Positions 28,253 through 36,611 of a stretch of DNA of 64,000 bases are shown piece by piece. The position numbers and the translations under genes are program-made. The stretch comes from HGM04593 sp045634305 (GTDB lineage: Bacteria; Bacteroidota; Bacteroidia; Bacteroidales; Bacteroidaceae): positions 1-64,000 of the forward strand of contig JAZQZZ010000030.1 of assembly GCA_045634305.1 (NCBI GenBank), in the 5' to 3' direction. The notes under the pieces were generated by a model, which was given only the letters and a program-made list of their open reading frames with translations, was not told the origin of the DNA and did no database searches. Positions within the stretch are counted from its first letter, which is position 1. The number at the start of each line of letters is the position of its first letter.

Positions 28253-28807
28253 CTATTGCGGTTTCTTTGCCTGCATATGCCACATATCGTGCCCCAGAAA
28301 CTTCGTGGCATTCACGCGTTCAAAGCCGAGCGATTTATAGAGTGCCTCGGCACGTGGATTTTCAAAATCAACTATCAGCCCCACCCTTTCGTGCCCTGCG
28401 GCAAAAGCCCTGTCACGCGCGGCAGACAAAAGCGCACCGCCCACACCGCAGCCACGATATTGCGGCAACACTGCAAGCGAATCGAGATAGAACTCACCGG
28501 CTGAGGTCTCATCCTCCACATTGGGTACATTGCCAAGTTTCTCCCTCATCAGTTCAAATAGGGGCTTGCGAAGTTCTTCCAACCGCGCACCGTCATAGCC
28601 GATTATGGCTCCTACAACAGAGCCGTCAACCTCGGCCACCAGCGCATTGCGGTAACTGTACTGCGACACCTCGCGCGAGGCCAGCTCTGCAAATATCGAG
28701 GCCAACGGATGCGTCTCGTCATAGTGCAGCGCCATAAGCACCACCCTGCCCACCAACGGTGCATCCGTCGCCACCGCCTCGCGTATATTTATATTCCCGG
28801 TTTTCAT
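28253..28807 (-). CDS. GNAT-family N-acetyltransferase
   Basis: A 184-residue cytoplasmic enzyme. The acetyl-CoA-binding motif A is LDSLAVLPQYRGCGVGGALLSAARDRA (Q/RxxGxG/A form), and the C-terminal FENPRAEALYKSLGFERVN is the usual motif B. Substrate unknown. It is the last gene of a minus-strand trio with the genes at 28816 and 29430, spaced eight bases apart. Confidence 0.88.
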   Translation of the reverse strand: MKTGNINIREAVATDAPLVGRVVLMALHYDETHPLASIFAELASREVSQYSYRNALVAEVDGSVVGAIIGYDGARLEELRKPLFELMREKLGNVPNVEDETSAGEFYLDSLAVLPQYRGCGVGGALLSAARDRAFAAGHERVGLIVDFENPRAEALYKSLGFERVNATKFLGHDMWHMQAKKPQ

Positions 28808-28815
28808 CTATAAAT

Positions 28816-29433
28816 TCATTCAATCAACGGCAAGATTTCCTTTTCAAAAATCTCCCTTGCCATTATGCGGTAATGTGGCGCATAGTGTTCGTTATACAAA
28901 CGGCTGTGATGCACGGCATAGTGTCCTTCGGCCAACATAGCCGCAATTGCCTTTGCATCGGCATCATAATTCGGCATAGATAGCCCCATTGTTGCAATAA
29001 TCCCTTCTATCTGCTGCCACTCGGCAGCCCAATGCTCTACCTCGACCGGTTGCACCTCTTTTACGCTACGCAGGAAGCACGACAGGTACTTATCGAATGG
29101 AACCTTTCCGCCTGCAATGGTAGCAAGCGCCACACGATAGTAGTCGCCCTTGTCACCGGTAGGCTCATAGAGCATCACATCGAGGTTATCCACAGATGCA
29201 AGTTCGTGACGTAGATAGGCTGCAGATTTTGCGCTGTCAGGCACAATATGTCCTGGACCGAAACGGTCTTGGAAGAAGCTCTTGTATATGTCCTGCAGAG
29301 TCGATTGCGGATAGTCTGTAAGCATCCTCTCCACGGCCACACGGACAGCGACCGTATCAACGCACTTTGTCTGCGCGGATGCGCAGACAAAGGCAAATAT
29401 CAACAGGAATGTATATACCAGACGGCGCATCAC
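28816..29433 (-). CDS. Secreted protein of unknown function
   Basis: The 205-residue product has a signal peptide (FVCASAQ). The mature part is helical, with the block LQDIYKSFFQDRFGPGHIVPD and a C-terminal HYAVHHSRLYNEHYAPHYRIM that is rich in His and Tyr and might bind a metal. Its start codon overlaps the stop of the DUF362 lipoprotein gene by four bases (ATGA), implying translational coupling. I cannot name a family. Confidence 0.65.
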   Translation of the reverse strand: MMRRLVYTFLLIFAFVCASAQTKCVDTVAVRVAVERMLTDYPQSTLQDIYKSFFQDRFGPGHIVPDSAKSAAYLRHELASVDNLDVMLYEPTGDKGDYYRVALATIAGGKVPFDKYLSCFLRSVKEVQPVEVEHWAAEWQQIEGIIATMGLSMPNYDADAKAIAAMLAEGHYAVHHSRLYNEHYAPHYRIMAREIFEKEILPLIE

Positions 29434-30434
29434 TTGTCAATGCTACGCAGTTCATACTCCCTTGAGCCAAGGCCAATGGCAGCAGAGTGCTCAAGGATGT
29501 GGATTCCGTGACGCGAATTTATGCGCTCAATGAGAGTCGCCGCGTCATCTCCCTCGCTCGACGGGTAGTTGAACACAAGGTCAACGCAAGCCTGGTCGAG
29601 CGCTACAGGATCAAGCGATGCAAGAATGCCCACATCCTTCATCTCCGGATCGGCAGGGTGTCCGTTGCAGTCGCAGTCGACCGACAGGTTGTTCATCACA
29701 TTGATATAAATCATGCGGCCATCGAAATACTCGTGTACCGACTGCGCTGCAGCAGCCATGGCCTCAATGAACTTGTCCTGCTCGGCCGTGTGCTTCCATA
29801 TCAGCTCCTTGTCCTCAATGGCGCCGGCCGAGTGGATATATGCCTTACCGTTTGATGAAGCAATGCCGATTGACTGGTTCTTGAGCACACCGCCGAAACC
29901 ACCCATCGCGTGACCTTTGAAGTGAGCAAGATTCACAATCCAATCATAGTTGAGCATGTTTGCACCCACAATGTTATACTTTATGTGGGTTGTATCCTGT
30001 ACAGGAATCTTCACCTCAGCCTCGCCATCGAGCAGGTCAATTGGGGCAATGGCAGTGAAGCCATGGTCCTCGAACACCTTCAGGTGGCTCTCGGTTTCGA
30101 AACGCGGACCTTTATATGCAGTGTTGCACTCCACAATGGTACCGTTCACCTTTGTTACCAAATCCTTTATAAGCGATGGCTGCAGGAAGTTCTTTCCGCC
30201 GGGCTCACCTGTTGAGATTTTCACAGCCACTTTTCCTGTTGGGACAACGCCAAGCGCATCGTACACCCTCACAAGCCCTTCGGGCGAGATATCCTTTGTC
30301 ATATAAACGACAGGCTTTTCAGCCACAGCATCAACAGATTGAGCAGCCTCTTTTTTATTCTCAGTTTTATTACCACACGCAGCAAACGACGTAGTCATCA
30401 GCAATGCCACAACATAAATCAAATGTCTTTTCAT
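29430..30434 (-). CDS. DUF362 lipoprotein
   Basis: A 334-residue protein with a lipobox (SFAAC, Cys near 21). The mature domain matches DUF362, found in many anaerobes: VAVKISTGEPGG, NYDWIVNLAHFKGHAMGGFGGVLKNQ and the terminal EGDDAATLIERINSRHG. Classical DUF362 proteins carry ferredoxin-type clusters; here VDCDCNGH holds only two close cysteines and no CxxCxxC was seen. Role unknown. First gene of a three-gene minus-strand operon. Confidence 0.82.
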   Translation of the reverse strand: MKRHLIYVVALLMTTSFAACGNKTENKKEAAQSVDAVAEKPVVYMTKDISPEGLVRVYDALGVVPTGKVAVKISTGEPGGKNFLQPSLIKDLVTKVNGTIVECNTAYKGPRFETESHLKVFEDHGFTAIAPIDLLDGEAEVKIPVQDTTHIKYNIVGANMLNYDWIVNLAHFKGHAMGGFGGVLKNQSIGIASSNGKAYIHSAGAIEDKELIWKHTAEQDKFIEAMAAAAQSVHEYFDGRMIYINVMNNLSVDCDCNGHPADPEMKDVGILASLDPVALDQACVDLVFNYPSSEGDDAATLIERINSRHGIHILEHSAAIGLGSREYELRSIDK

Positions 30435-30471
30435 AGTCATATCCTTTTACCATTCAAACAATCAAGAAACA

Positions 30472-31977
30472 TCATCCGCAGTGGAAGTAGCGCTGTACAA
30501 GCTTGAGCATCTCCTCGCGGTTGTCGCCGATGTCGGCTCTCAATGTACGGTCATCGTATGAACGCAGGCGCTTTATTATACCGTCAATCATTGCAGGGCT
30601 GAAGACATTGTACTGTTCGAACACTGCGCGCTGGCACTCCAGGCAGTCGGCACTTGCGGCGCAACTGTCGGGCAGCTGTTCAAGCATAGCCAGCTTTGAC
30701 TCATTCTCCTTTTGATGGATATTGACGTTCACATATGTGCGCTCGGCAATCTCAAGTGCATTCTCAAGTTCAAAGCCATGACGACAAGCCACCGCAAGGC
30801 CGGCTATGAGCTGATAGAGGTCGGCCGAGCCATCGGGTGAACGCATCTCCACGGTCTGTTTCATTGATGTATCGTAATTACTTGCGCTCTCCAACGGATT
30901 GGCGATGCGGCACATGTCGCTCTTTGCAGCCCAACCGAGCGGTACACGCACCAGCACCGAGCGGTTGCGGTCGCCCCAACAGATGTTTGTGGGCGCCTCC
31001 TGATGCGGAACAAGGCGGAAGTATGATGTAGGGTTAGTGTTTCCGAATGCTGTTATAGACGGAGCAAGCACCATCATGCCGGCAATGGCACGTCGCGCAT
31101 TCTGCGACAGCTTGCCCTCGGCGTCGAGCATAACATTGGCTCCATCGTTCATAAGGCGCATATGGACATGCAGGCCCGAACCGGCCTTTCCGGCGGTAAT
31201 CTTGGGAGCGAAGGTCACATCATAGCCATACTTGAAAGCAAGGTTGCGGATAATCCACTTTGCAATCATAAGCTGGTCGGCAGCCTCCTCCGCAGGAACA
31301 GGAAGGAACTCAATCTCGTTCTGCTCATACACCATGTCGTCGATGGTGAAGTTACCCACCTCGGAGTGTCCATACTTTATTTGTCCACCGGCTTGGGCTA
31401 TATATGCCATGCATTCGGTGCGGAAATCATTGAATTTTGCGTATGGAGCCGACTCATGGTAACCCTTCTGGTCTGTTGCAGCGAACATTCTGCTGTCGGG
31501 AGCAATCACATAATACTCAAGTTCACCCATAGCCTGGAACTGCAGGCCTGTAACCTCATTGAACGCACGACAAGCCTTGCGCAAAGTATTCTCGGGCGAA
31601 CTTTCCAAAGGTTCTCCATCCTTGTTGAAATATGAGCAAAGCATCGACAGCGTAGGAATCTCGGCAAACGGGTCGACAAAAGCAGTGCTGAAACGTGGCA
31701 ACACGTAGAGGTCGCTGCTGCCGGCCTCAATGAACGGAAAGAGCGACGAGCCGTCGACACGCTCGCCACAGGTGAGAATTGCGTCGAGATATGCAGCACT
31801 GTTAATCACGAAGTTCAGTGTCTTGAGCCTTCCATCACCCGCCGGATACATGAAGTTGACCATCCTTATGCCGTTCTCCTTAATGTATCGCACGATGTCG
31901 GCCTTTGTAAACTCACGACAAGGCTTTCCAAGAAAAGCCACAACCCTGTTAGGGCTCATCTCCAATGAAATATCCAT
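30472..31977 (-). CDS. glnA: Glutamine synthetase, type I fold
   Basis: A 501-residue enzyme that forms glutamine from glutamate, ammonia and ATP. Seen in order: the beta-grasp domain (about 25-110), the metal-binding MGELEYYVI, NEIEF, the ATP/metal GSGLHVHMRL, and NPTSYFRLVPHQEAPTNICWGDRNRS near 350. That last block departs from the usual NSYKRLVPGYEAP, so a GlnA-like ligase with another substrate is possible. The start at 31977 gives the normal N-terminus; the 28-residue upstream extension is not expected. No terminator or partner gene (glnB, amtB) is adjacent. Confidence 0.85.
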   Translation of the reverse strand: MDISLEMSPNRVVAFLGKPCREFTKADIVRYIKENGIRMVNFMYPAGDGRLKTLNFVINSAAYLDAILTCGERVDGSSLFPFIEAGSSDLYVLPRFSTAFVDPFAEIPTLSMLCSYFNKDGEPLESSPENTLRKACRAFNEVTGLQFQAMGELEYYVIAPDSRMFAATDQKGYHESAPYAKFNDFRTECMAYIAQAGGQIKYGHSEVGNFTIDDMVYEQNEIEFLPVPAEEAADQLMIAKWIIRNLAFKYGYDVTFAPKITAGKAGSGLHVHMRLMNDGANVMLDAEGKLSQNARRAIAGMMVLAPSITAFGNTNPTSYFRLVPHQEAPTNICWGDRNRSVLVRVPLGWAAKSDMCRIANPLESASNYDTSMKQTVEMRSPDGSADLYQLIAGLAVACRHGFELENALEIAERTYVNVNIHQKENESKLAMLEQLPDSCAASADCLECQRAVFEQYNVFSPAMIDGIIKRLRSYDDRTLRADIGDNREEMLKLVQRYFHCG

Positions 31978-32135
31978 AAGAACAAATATTTGGTTAATGT
32001 CAAAAAAACAAACAGCGAAGTATCGCACTTTGTTATACCGCAAAGTTATCCATTTTATCAATATAGCAAAGTTTTGGAAGCAAAATTTGAATATTTATTG
32101 TTAGATTTGCAAAAACCGAAATCACCTTTATGATT

Positions 32136-32588
32136 ATGAAAAGACTCCTGTTCATTCTCTTTGCACTGCTACCGATGCTGGCCGCAGCACAATCCAAGAT
32201 GTACCGCGGCAATAGCACCTACAGCGGCAACATACTCTACACTTTCGACGGCAAGCACCTATACAAGGGGAACAGCACATACAGTGGAAACATAATCTAC
32301 ACCTTCGACGGCAAGCACCTGTACAAAGGCAACAGCACCTACAGCGGGAACATCATATCCACCTTTGACGGCGAACACATATACAAAGGCAACAGCACAT
32401 ATAGCGGAAATATCATATGTACCTTCGACGGCGAATACATATACAATGGAAACAGCACCTACAGCGGTGACATACTCTACACTGTCAGCGGCAAGCACAT
32501 CTACCGCGGCCGCAGCACATACAGCGGTAATATACTTTATACAATAACAGGCAGTATCCCCATTCCAATACTAGTGATGCTGATGTAA
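32136..32588 (+). CDS. Small secreted protein made of 20-residue tandem repeats
   Basis: A 150-residue protein: signal peptide (AAAQ), then six in-register copies of a 20-residue unit, consensus YKGNSTYSGNIIYTFDGKHL, between 32202 and 32561, and a hydrophobic tail (IPIPILVMLM). At DNA level the unit is 60 bp, and copies differ at many third positions, so the repeat is old and under protein-level selection. The Tyr/Gly-rich strand-turn-strand pattern suggests a beta-solenoid or hairpin array at the cell surface. Not a recognised family to me. Confidence 0.75.
   Translation: MKRLLFILFALLPMLAAAQSKMYRGNSTYSGNILYTFDGKHLYKGNSTYSGNIIYTFDGKHLYKGNSTYSGNIISTFDGEHIYKGNSTYSGNIICTFDGEYIYNGNSTYSGDILYTVSGKHIYRGRSTYSGNILYTITGSIPIPILVMLM
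32202..32561 (+). repeat. Six 60-bp tandem repeats within the gene
   Basis: Each unit encodes a variant of YxGNSTYSGNIxxTFDGxHx; copies 1-4 are close, copy 5 (GDILYTVSGKHI) and copy 6 (GNILYTITGSIP) are more diverged. Confidence 0.9.
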
Positions 32589-32590
32589 AG

Positions 32591-32622
32591 AATCGGGGTT
32601 CACTTTAAAATGAACCCCGATT
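32591..32622 (+). terminator. Terminator of the repeat-protein gene
   Basis: Perfect 12-bp stem AATCGGGGTTCA / TGAACCCCGATT with an eight-base loop, followed by TTATTATAATTTT. Confidence 0.85.
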
Positions 32623-32636
32623 TATTATAATTTTAA

Positions 32637-32670
32637 GACAAGCGTAACAACAAAAGAGTCTTTTTAGACA
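32637..32670. repeat. Partial copy of the 107-bp intergenic repeat (tail only)
   Basis: GACAAGCGTAACAACAAAAG followed by AGTCTTTTTAGACA matches the last third of the full repeat that begins 20 bases later at 32691. Confidence 0.75.
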
Positions 32671-32690
32671 TCTTAACCACCGGGGATTGA

Positions 32691-32797
32691 ATAAAAAGAG
32701 CTATTTTTAGGCCTGCGAAGGCTACAAAACCGCAGTTTACTTGAGGTAAATGAGGATTTTGGAGACAAGCGTAACAACAAAAAAGCCTTTTTAGTCA
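32691..32797. repeat. 107-bp intergenic repeat, copy A
   Basis: Identical to copy B (48791-48897) at 105 of 107 positions. It begins ATAAAAAGAGCTATTTTTAG and ends GCCTTTTTAGTCA. It ends six bases after (minus strand) the stop codon of the DMT transporter gene, exactly as copy B does relative to queA. No open frame of note inside. Confidence 0.9.
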
Positions 32798-32803
32798 ATC
32801 CAC

Positions 32804-33733
32804 CTACCCTTTCTTTGCATTAATAATATATATTCCCGTCATGGCCAGAAGTGCAGCTATGGCATATTTCCAATAGAACGGTTCACTGAGACACAGGCAC
32901 GATGTCACAGCACCGACAACCGGGATAAGTGAATTGAAGATAGCCACCTTACCCACCGGGTTGCAGCTGAGCAGTTTATTATAGAGCGTGAAACCGAGTG
33001 TAGAAATACATATAAGCAGGAATAGTATGCCCACTCCGGCAACCGTCACATGCGGCAACGTACCGCCCATAAACAGACCTGGCAACACAAGCATCACACC
33101 ACCCAGAGCAAGGCTATAGCCTGTAGCCACAAAGACATCGGCATGGCGGCCAAGCCCCCTTGTCATGAGACCGGCAAAAGCAGAGCAGATGGCATTAAGT
33201 ATTATCATACCATCGCCCATAAAAGTAAAGCCACTACCGGTTCCTCCACCAATGTTCAGCACCAATATTCCTGTAAAGCCAATGACACAACCGACAATTT
33301 TAGCCGGTGTAAGTTTGTCACTTTTAAAAAACGCACATGCCAACAGCACGAGCGTGAACACGCCAAGCGAGTTCAGGATTGCCGCCCTTGCCCCATCGCT
33401 GTGCGACAGGCCAATATAGAAGAATGCATAGTGTATTGTAGTATTCAGCAATGCATAGCCCAAAAGATAGCCCCACCCCGATGCTTTGTACACCTTCGGG
33501 CTCAAACCTTTGAAAAGGGCAATGGCCAGCACAATGAGCCCCGACAAAGTGAAACGTACACCCGCAAAGAGCATCTTGCTTGCAGTCATATCTTTGGTTA
33601 TGCCGAATTCGTCAAAACCAAGTTTTATCAAAGGATAGGCCCAACCCCATGCTACCGCAGCAGTGAGAGCGAAAAGAGCAACCCACACCGGACGCTGAAA
33701 GATTGAGAGTTTTGTAATATTTCCTTTACTCAT
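32804..33733 (-). CDS. EamA/DMT-family drug-metabolite transporter
   Basis: A 309-residue protein with ten hydrophobic segments arranged as two EamA repeats: WVALFALTAAVAWGWAYPLIKL opens the first, with the GLSHSDGARAAILNSLGVF signature, and FMGDGMIILNAICSAFAGLMTRG the second. Members export amino acids or metabolites; the substrate is unknown. Single gene on the minus strand. A TATCTTCG on the minus strand (about 33753-33760) may be its -7 element. Confidence 0.88.
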   Translation of the reverse strand: MSKGNITKLSIFQRPVWVALFALTAAVAWGWAYPLIKLGFDEFGITKDMTASKMLFAGVRFTLSGLIVLAIALFKGLSPKVYKASGWGYLLGYALLNTTIHYAFFYIGLSHSDGARAAILNSLGVFTLVLLACAFFKSDKLTPAKIVGCVIGFTGILVLNIGGGTGSGFTFMGDGMIILNAICSAFAGLMTRGLGRHADVFVATGYSLALGGVMLVLPGLFMGGTLPHVTVAGVGILFLLICISTLGFTLYNKLLSCNPVGKVAIFNSLIPVVGAVTSCLCLSEPFYWKYAIAALLAMTGIYIINAKKG

Positions 33734-33739
33734 ATATCA

Positions 33740-34090
33740 AGAATTTAACCGCGAAGATACGAAATTAAAATTTGAAAAATTTAAATCGTTTTCAAAAACT
33801 TCGTCTAACAAATATAACCAATATCAGCATACGGCACAATAACACACAGCCGATATTTATTGAACTTTATCGGTTATAATCATTATTTATTGTAGGGAAA
33901 TCAAACAAAAGCAATATATTTTTTAAAAAAAGAGAGCATAAGTATTGATTTTTGATTTTTTTTGTCCATATTTACGGACGAAAACCAACAAACTGCTTTA
34001 TTTTCTATTACAAAACACGTCAAGTTGACAAAATCAAGACTATTCAGGTCTAAAGAGACTAAGAAACAAAAGTGAAACCGTTTTGAACTA
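33740..34090. other. AT-rich divergent intergenic region
   Basis: About 350 bases between the divergent DMT and DUF3276 genes. Very AT-rich, with a small hairpin (GTCC/GGAC around 33965-33980). Apart from the possible DMT -7 element I see no gene or clear site. Confidence 0.4.
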
Positions 34091-34096
34091 TTATTT

Positions 34097-34456
34097 ATGG
34101 AAGAGAACAAGAAGAGTGGAATGAATGAGAGTGACAAGGAAATCGTATTCTCACAGGCTATCAAAGCCGGAAAACGCATCTATTATATAGACGTAAAAAA
34201 GAACCGCAAGGACGAGATGTATATTTCAATTACCGAAAGCAAGAAACTGGTTTCGGGTGAGGGGGAGAACACAACTCTTTCGTTCGAAAAACATAAGATA
34301 TTCCTTTACCGCGAGGATTTCACAAAGTTTGCAAACAGCCTCAACGAGGCCATCAGCTACGTGGTTGCCGAGCAAGGCGAATATGTACCACGCTACCAGG
34401 AGACACCCGCAGAGCCCAAAGATGGCGAGAACCTGAACATTGACATAGAGTTCTAA
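34097..34456 (+). CDS. DUF3276 family PUR-domain nucleic-acid-binding protein
   Basis: A 119-residue protein of the DUF3276 family, a Bacteroidetes/Spirochaete relative of the eukaryotic PUR-alpha repeat, which binds single-stranded nucleic acid. The PUR-like core runs through IVFSQAIKAGKRIYYIDVKK, MYISITESKKL and KHKIFLYREDFTKFANSLNEAI (about 18-90), with an acidic tail. Probably a cytoplasmic RNA/DNA-binding protein, possibly a post-transcriptional regulator; target unknown. Followed by a long inverted repeat. Confidence 0.88.
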   Translation: MEENKKSGMNESDKEIVFSQAIKAGKRIYYIDVKKNRKDEMYISITESKKLVSGEGENTTLSFEKHKIFLYREDFTKFANSLNEAISYVVAEQGEYVPRYQETPAEPKDGENLNIDIEF

Positions 34457-34472
34457 AAGACTCACATACATC

Positions 34473-34512
34473 ACACCCGTTTGCCGGCTATGGTTAGCCG
34501 GCAAACGGGTGT
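34473..34512 (+). terminator. Long perfect inverted repeat after DUF3276 gene
   Basis: Arms ACACCCGTTTGCCGGCTA and TAGCCGGCAAACGGGTGT (18 bp, loop TGGT). There is no T tract after it, so it may be an RNA-processing or weak terminator hairpin. Confidence 0.6.
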
Positions 34513-34546
34513 GGATTATAGAGAAGGCTAACCAGAATCATCACAT

Positions 34547-34725
34547 ATGAAAAGTATCTACACATTGCAGGCAATCGTTGCACTGATGTTGCAGTTTATT
34601 CTACCTGGTGCAGCCACAGCGCAACACATTTCGGGTACTTTGGCAACGGCAATGTCACAATAAACAGAAAAGGGCTTTACATTGTTGAAGCCGATGGCAA
34701 AGTACACAAAATCTTTATAAAATAA
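34547..34725 (+). pseudogene. Frameshifted mini-gene: signal peptide plus type IX sorting-signal-like tail
   Basis: From the ATG at 34547 the frame reads a good signal peptide (MKSIYTLQAIVALMLQF... GAATAQ) and then stops at codon 39. In another frame the sequence continues without a break as YFGNGNVTINRKG and LYIVEADGKVHKIFIK to a TAA at 34723-34725. That tail resembles the last strands of type IX secretion sorting domains (G-x-YIV...K-x-x-IK). The span is 179 bases; one added base, likely in the GGG near 34630, restores a 59-codon gene. Either a recent pseudogene or a sequencing error. Confidence 0.6.
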
Positions 34726-34755
34726 CAGAAAAACCTGTCAGGAGCACGCCTTTTA

Positions 34756-34787
34756 TTTGCAAAATCCAAAAAAAAGGCGTACTTTTG
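34756..34787 (+). promoter_or_regulatory. Promoter of the rplY operon
   Basis: TTTG (34756-34759), spacer of 20 bases, TACTTTTG (34780-34787): a full consensus match. Transcription should start near 34794, leaving a leader of about 75 bases. Confidence 0.75.
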
Positions 34788-34869
34788 CACCCGCTTTTAA
34801 GAGACATCGTGTGATGGCGAATTAAGCAGAAGTTAATTTAATCTTAATTTAGAGTAACACATTTTAATT

Positions 34870-35448
34870 ATGAAATCAATCAGCATCAACGGTTCAGCTA
34901 GAACCGAGGTTGGTAAGAAAGCTACCAACGCACTCCGCAATGCAGGTCTCGTACCTTGCAACCTTTACGGTGTAGAGAAAGAGGCAAAGGCATTCAGCGT
35001 ACCTACAGAGGGTCTTCGCAAGCTCGTTTACACACCAGACATCCACGTAGTTGACCTCACAATCGACGGTGTAACAGTTAAGGCTGTTATGAAGGATATC
35101 CAGTTCCACCCAGTTAAGGACACAATCCTCCACGTAGATTTCTATCAGGTAACAGAGGAGAAGCCAATCGTTATGGCAGTTCCAGTTAAGCTCGAGGGTC
35201 TTGCTGAGGGTGTACGTGCCGGTGGTAAGCTCGTTCAGGTACAGCGCTACCTCAAGGTTAAGGCTCTTTACACAGCTATCCCTGAGATTTTGACAGTTGA
35301 CGTTACAGCTCTCCAGCTCGGTAAGTCAATCAAGGTTGGCGAACTTTCTTACGAGGGTCTTGAGCTCGTATCAGCTAAGGAGTCACTTGTTGCTTCAGTC
35401 AAGACAACACGTGCATCTGCAGCAGCTGCAGCAGCCGCAAGAAAGTAA
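34870..35448 (+). CDS. rplY: 50S ribosomal protein L25 / general stress protein Ctc
   Basis: A 192-residue 5S-rRNA-binding protein with the long (Ctc-type) architecture: the L25 domain (about 1-90, ARTEVGKKATNALRNAGLVPCNLYG) and the beta C-terminal domain (about 95-185), ending in an Ala-rich tail. Codon usage is clearly more biased than the neighbours (GTT, GCT, CTC), as expected for a highly expressed ribosomal gene. It is followed 13 bases later by pth, a conserved pairing. Confidence 0.96.
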   Translation: MKSISINGSARTEVGKKATNALRNAGLVPCNLYGVEKEAKAFSVPTEGLRKLVYTPDIHVVDLTIDGVTVKAVMKDIQFHPVKDTILHVDFYQVTEEKPIVMAVPVKLEGLAEGVRAGGKLVQVQRYLKVKALYTAIPEILTVDVTALQLGKSIKVGELSYEGLELVSAKESLVASVKTTRASAAAAAAARK

Positions 35449-35461
35449 TATCTGACGGCAA

Positions 35462-36058
35462 ATGAAATATCTGATTGTAGGGTTGGGCAACATCGGCTAC
35501 GAGTACGAGGGAACCCGCCACAACATAGGATTTACTGTATTGGACGCTTTTGCAAAAGCGTCCAATACTGCTTTTCAAGACAAGCGTTACGGTTTTGTTG
35601 CCGAAGCATCGGTGCGTGGCCGCAAGCTCATACTGCTAAAGCCATCGACCTACATGAACCTCAGCGGCAACGCTGTGCGTTACTGGATGCAGCAAGAGAA
35701 AATACCCTTGGAGAACGTGCTTGTGATTGTAGACGACCTTGCACTGCCGGTTGGAGCACTGCGTCTCAAGGGACAAGGCAGCGACGGAGGCCACAATGGG
35801 CTCAAGCACATTGCAGCGACCCTCGGCACCACCAACTATGCCCGCCTGCGCTTTGGAATAGGCAACGACTTTGGCAAGGGACACCAGGTAAATTTTGTGC
35901 TTGGAGCTTTTGACAGCGACGAACAGAAGGTCATTGAAGAGCAGTTGGCAACCACAAATGAGATAATCAAGAGTTTCTGCTTTGCCGGCCTTGCACGCAC
36001 AATGAACCAGTTCAACAAAAAAGGAAACGGCAACAAGCCGCAGGATAACAATGGCTGA
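35462..36058 (+). CDS. pth: Peptidyl-tRNA hydrolase
   Basis: A 198-residue enzyme that releases peptides from prematurely dropped peptidyl-tRNA. Conserved: LIVGLGNIGYEYEGTRHNIGF with the catalytic His, LLKPSTYMNLSG, VIVDDLALPVG and GSDGGHNGLKHI. Its 3' end overlaps the start of the S4-domain gene by eight bases. Confidence 0.96.
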   Translation: MKYLIVGLGNIGYEYEGTRHNIGFTVLDAFAKASNTAFQDKRYGFVAEASVRGRKLILLKPSTYMNLSGNAVRYWMQQEKIPLENVLVIVDDLALPVGALRLKGQGSDGGHNGLKHIAATLGTTNYARLRFGIGNDFGKGHQVNFVLGAFDSDEQKVIEEQLATTNEIIKSFCFAGLARTMNQFNKKGNGNKPQDNNG

Positions 36059-36470
36059 TCAGGCACGAATAGACAAATGGCTGTGGGCTGTGCGCATATA
36101 CAAGACACGTAGCATTGCAGCCGAGGCTTGCAAGAAGGGCCACATCAGCATTGGCGACCGAACTGCCAAACCGGCTAACAATGTACGCGTGGGCGACATT
36201 GTCAATGTAAAGAAAGCCCCTGTCACCTACTCCTTCAAGGTACTCAAATGCGCCGAGAACCGTGTTGGTGCCAAACTCGTCCCCGAGTTGATGGAGAACG
36301 TCACCCCGCAGGAGCAGTACGAAATTCTTGAAATGAGCAAGATGAGCGGTTTTGTTGGACGCATGCGCGGAACAGGCCGTCCCACTAAAAAAGAACGCCG
36401 CGACCTCGACCAATTTGTCGACGACTGGTACGACAGCGATGCCGAGGAGTTTGATTTCGATGAATTGTAA
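36051..36470 (+). CDS. S4-domain RNA-binding heat-shock-15-like protein
   Basis: A 139-residue protein. The S4 domain is at the N-terminus (RIDKWLWAVRIYKTRSIAAEACKKG to VRVGDIVNVKK), followed by a basic stretch and an acidic C-terminus (DSDAEEFDFDEL). E. coli Hsp15 rescues stalled 50S-nascent-chain complexes, which fits the coupling to peptidyl-tRNA hydrolase. It overlaps pth by eight bases, and a terminator follows one base after its stop. Confidence 0.92.
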   Translation: MADQARIDKWLWAVRIYKTRSIAAEACKKGHISIGDRTAKPANNVRVGDIVNVKKAPVTYSFKVLKCAENRVGAKLVPELMENVTPQEQYEILEMSKMSGFVGRMRGTGRPTKKERRDLDQFVDDWYDSDAEEFDFDEL

Positions 36471-36493
36471 GAAGTGTGTCGTTGACACACTTC
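36471..36493 (+). terminator. Terminator of the rplY-pth-S4 operon
   Basis: Perfect 10-bp stem GAAGTGTGTC / GACACACTTC, loop GTT, followed by TTCTATTTATT. Confidence 0.85.
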
Positions 36494-36573
36494 TTCTATT
36501 TATTAAAGGAACTTCACGGAGGAATAAGATAAAATATATCGGAATAGACCTCTTATATATCATCGCTTTGAAG

Positions 36574-36581
36574 TATCTTTG
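36574..36581 (+). promoter_or_regulatory. -7 element of the Wzi operon
   Basis: TATCTTTG matches TAnnTTTG, 30 bases before the start codon at 36612. No clear TTTG at -33. Confidence 0.5.
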
Positions 36582-36611
36582 TAACTATTAGAAAGGAAAA
36601 CCCGATACACG

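Noticed and set aside
32202..32561. CRISPR array because of regular 60-bp units
   Set aside because: Units are contiguous without spacers, in frame, and encode a repeated protein segment.
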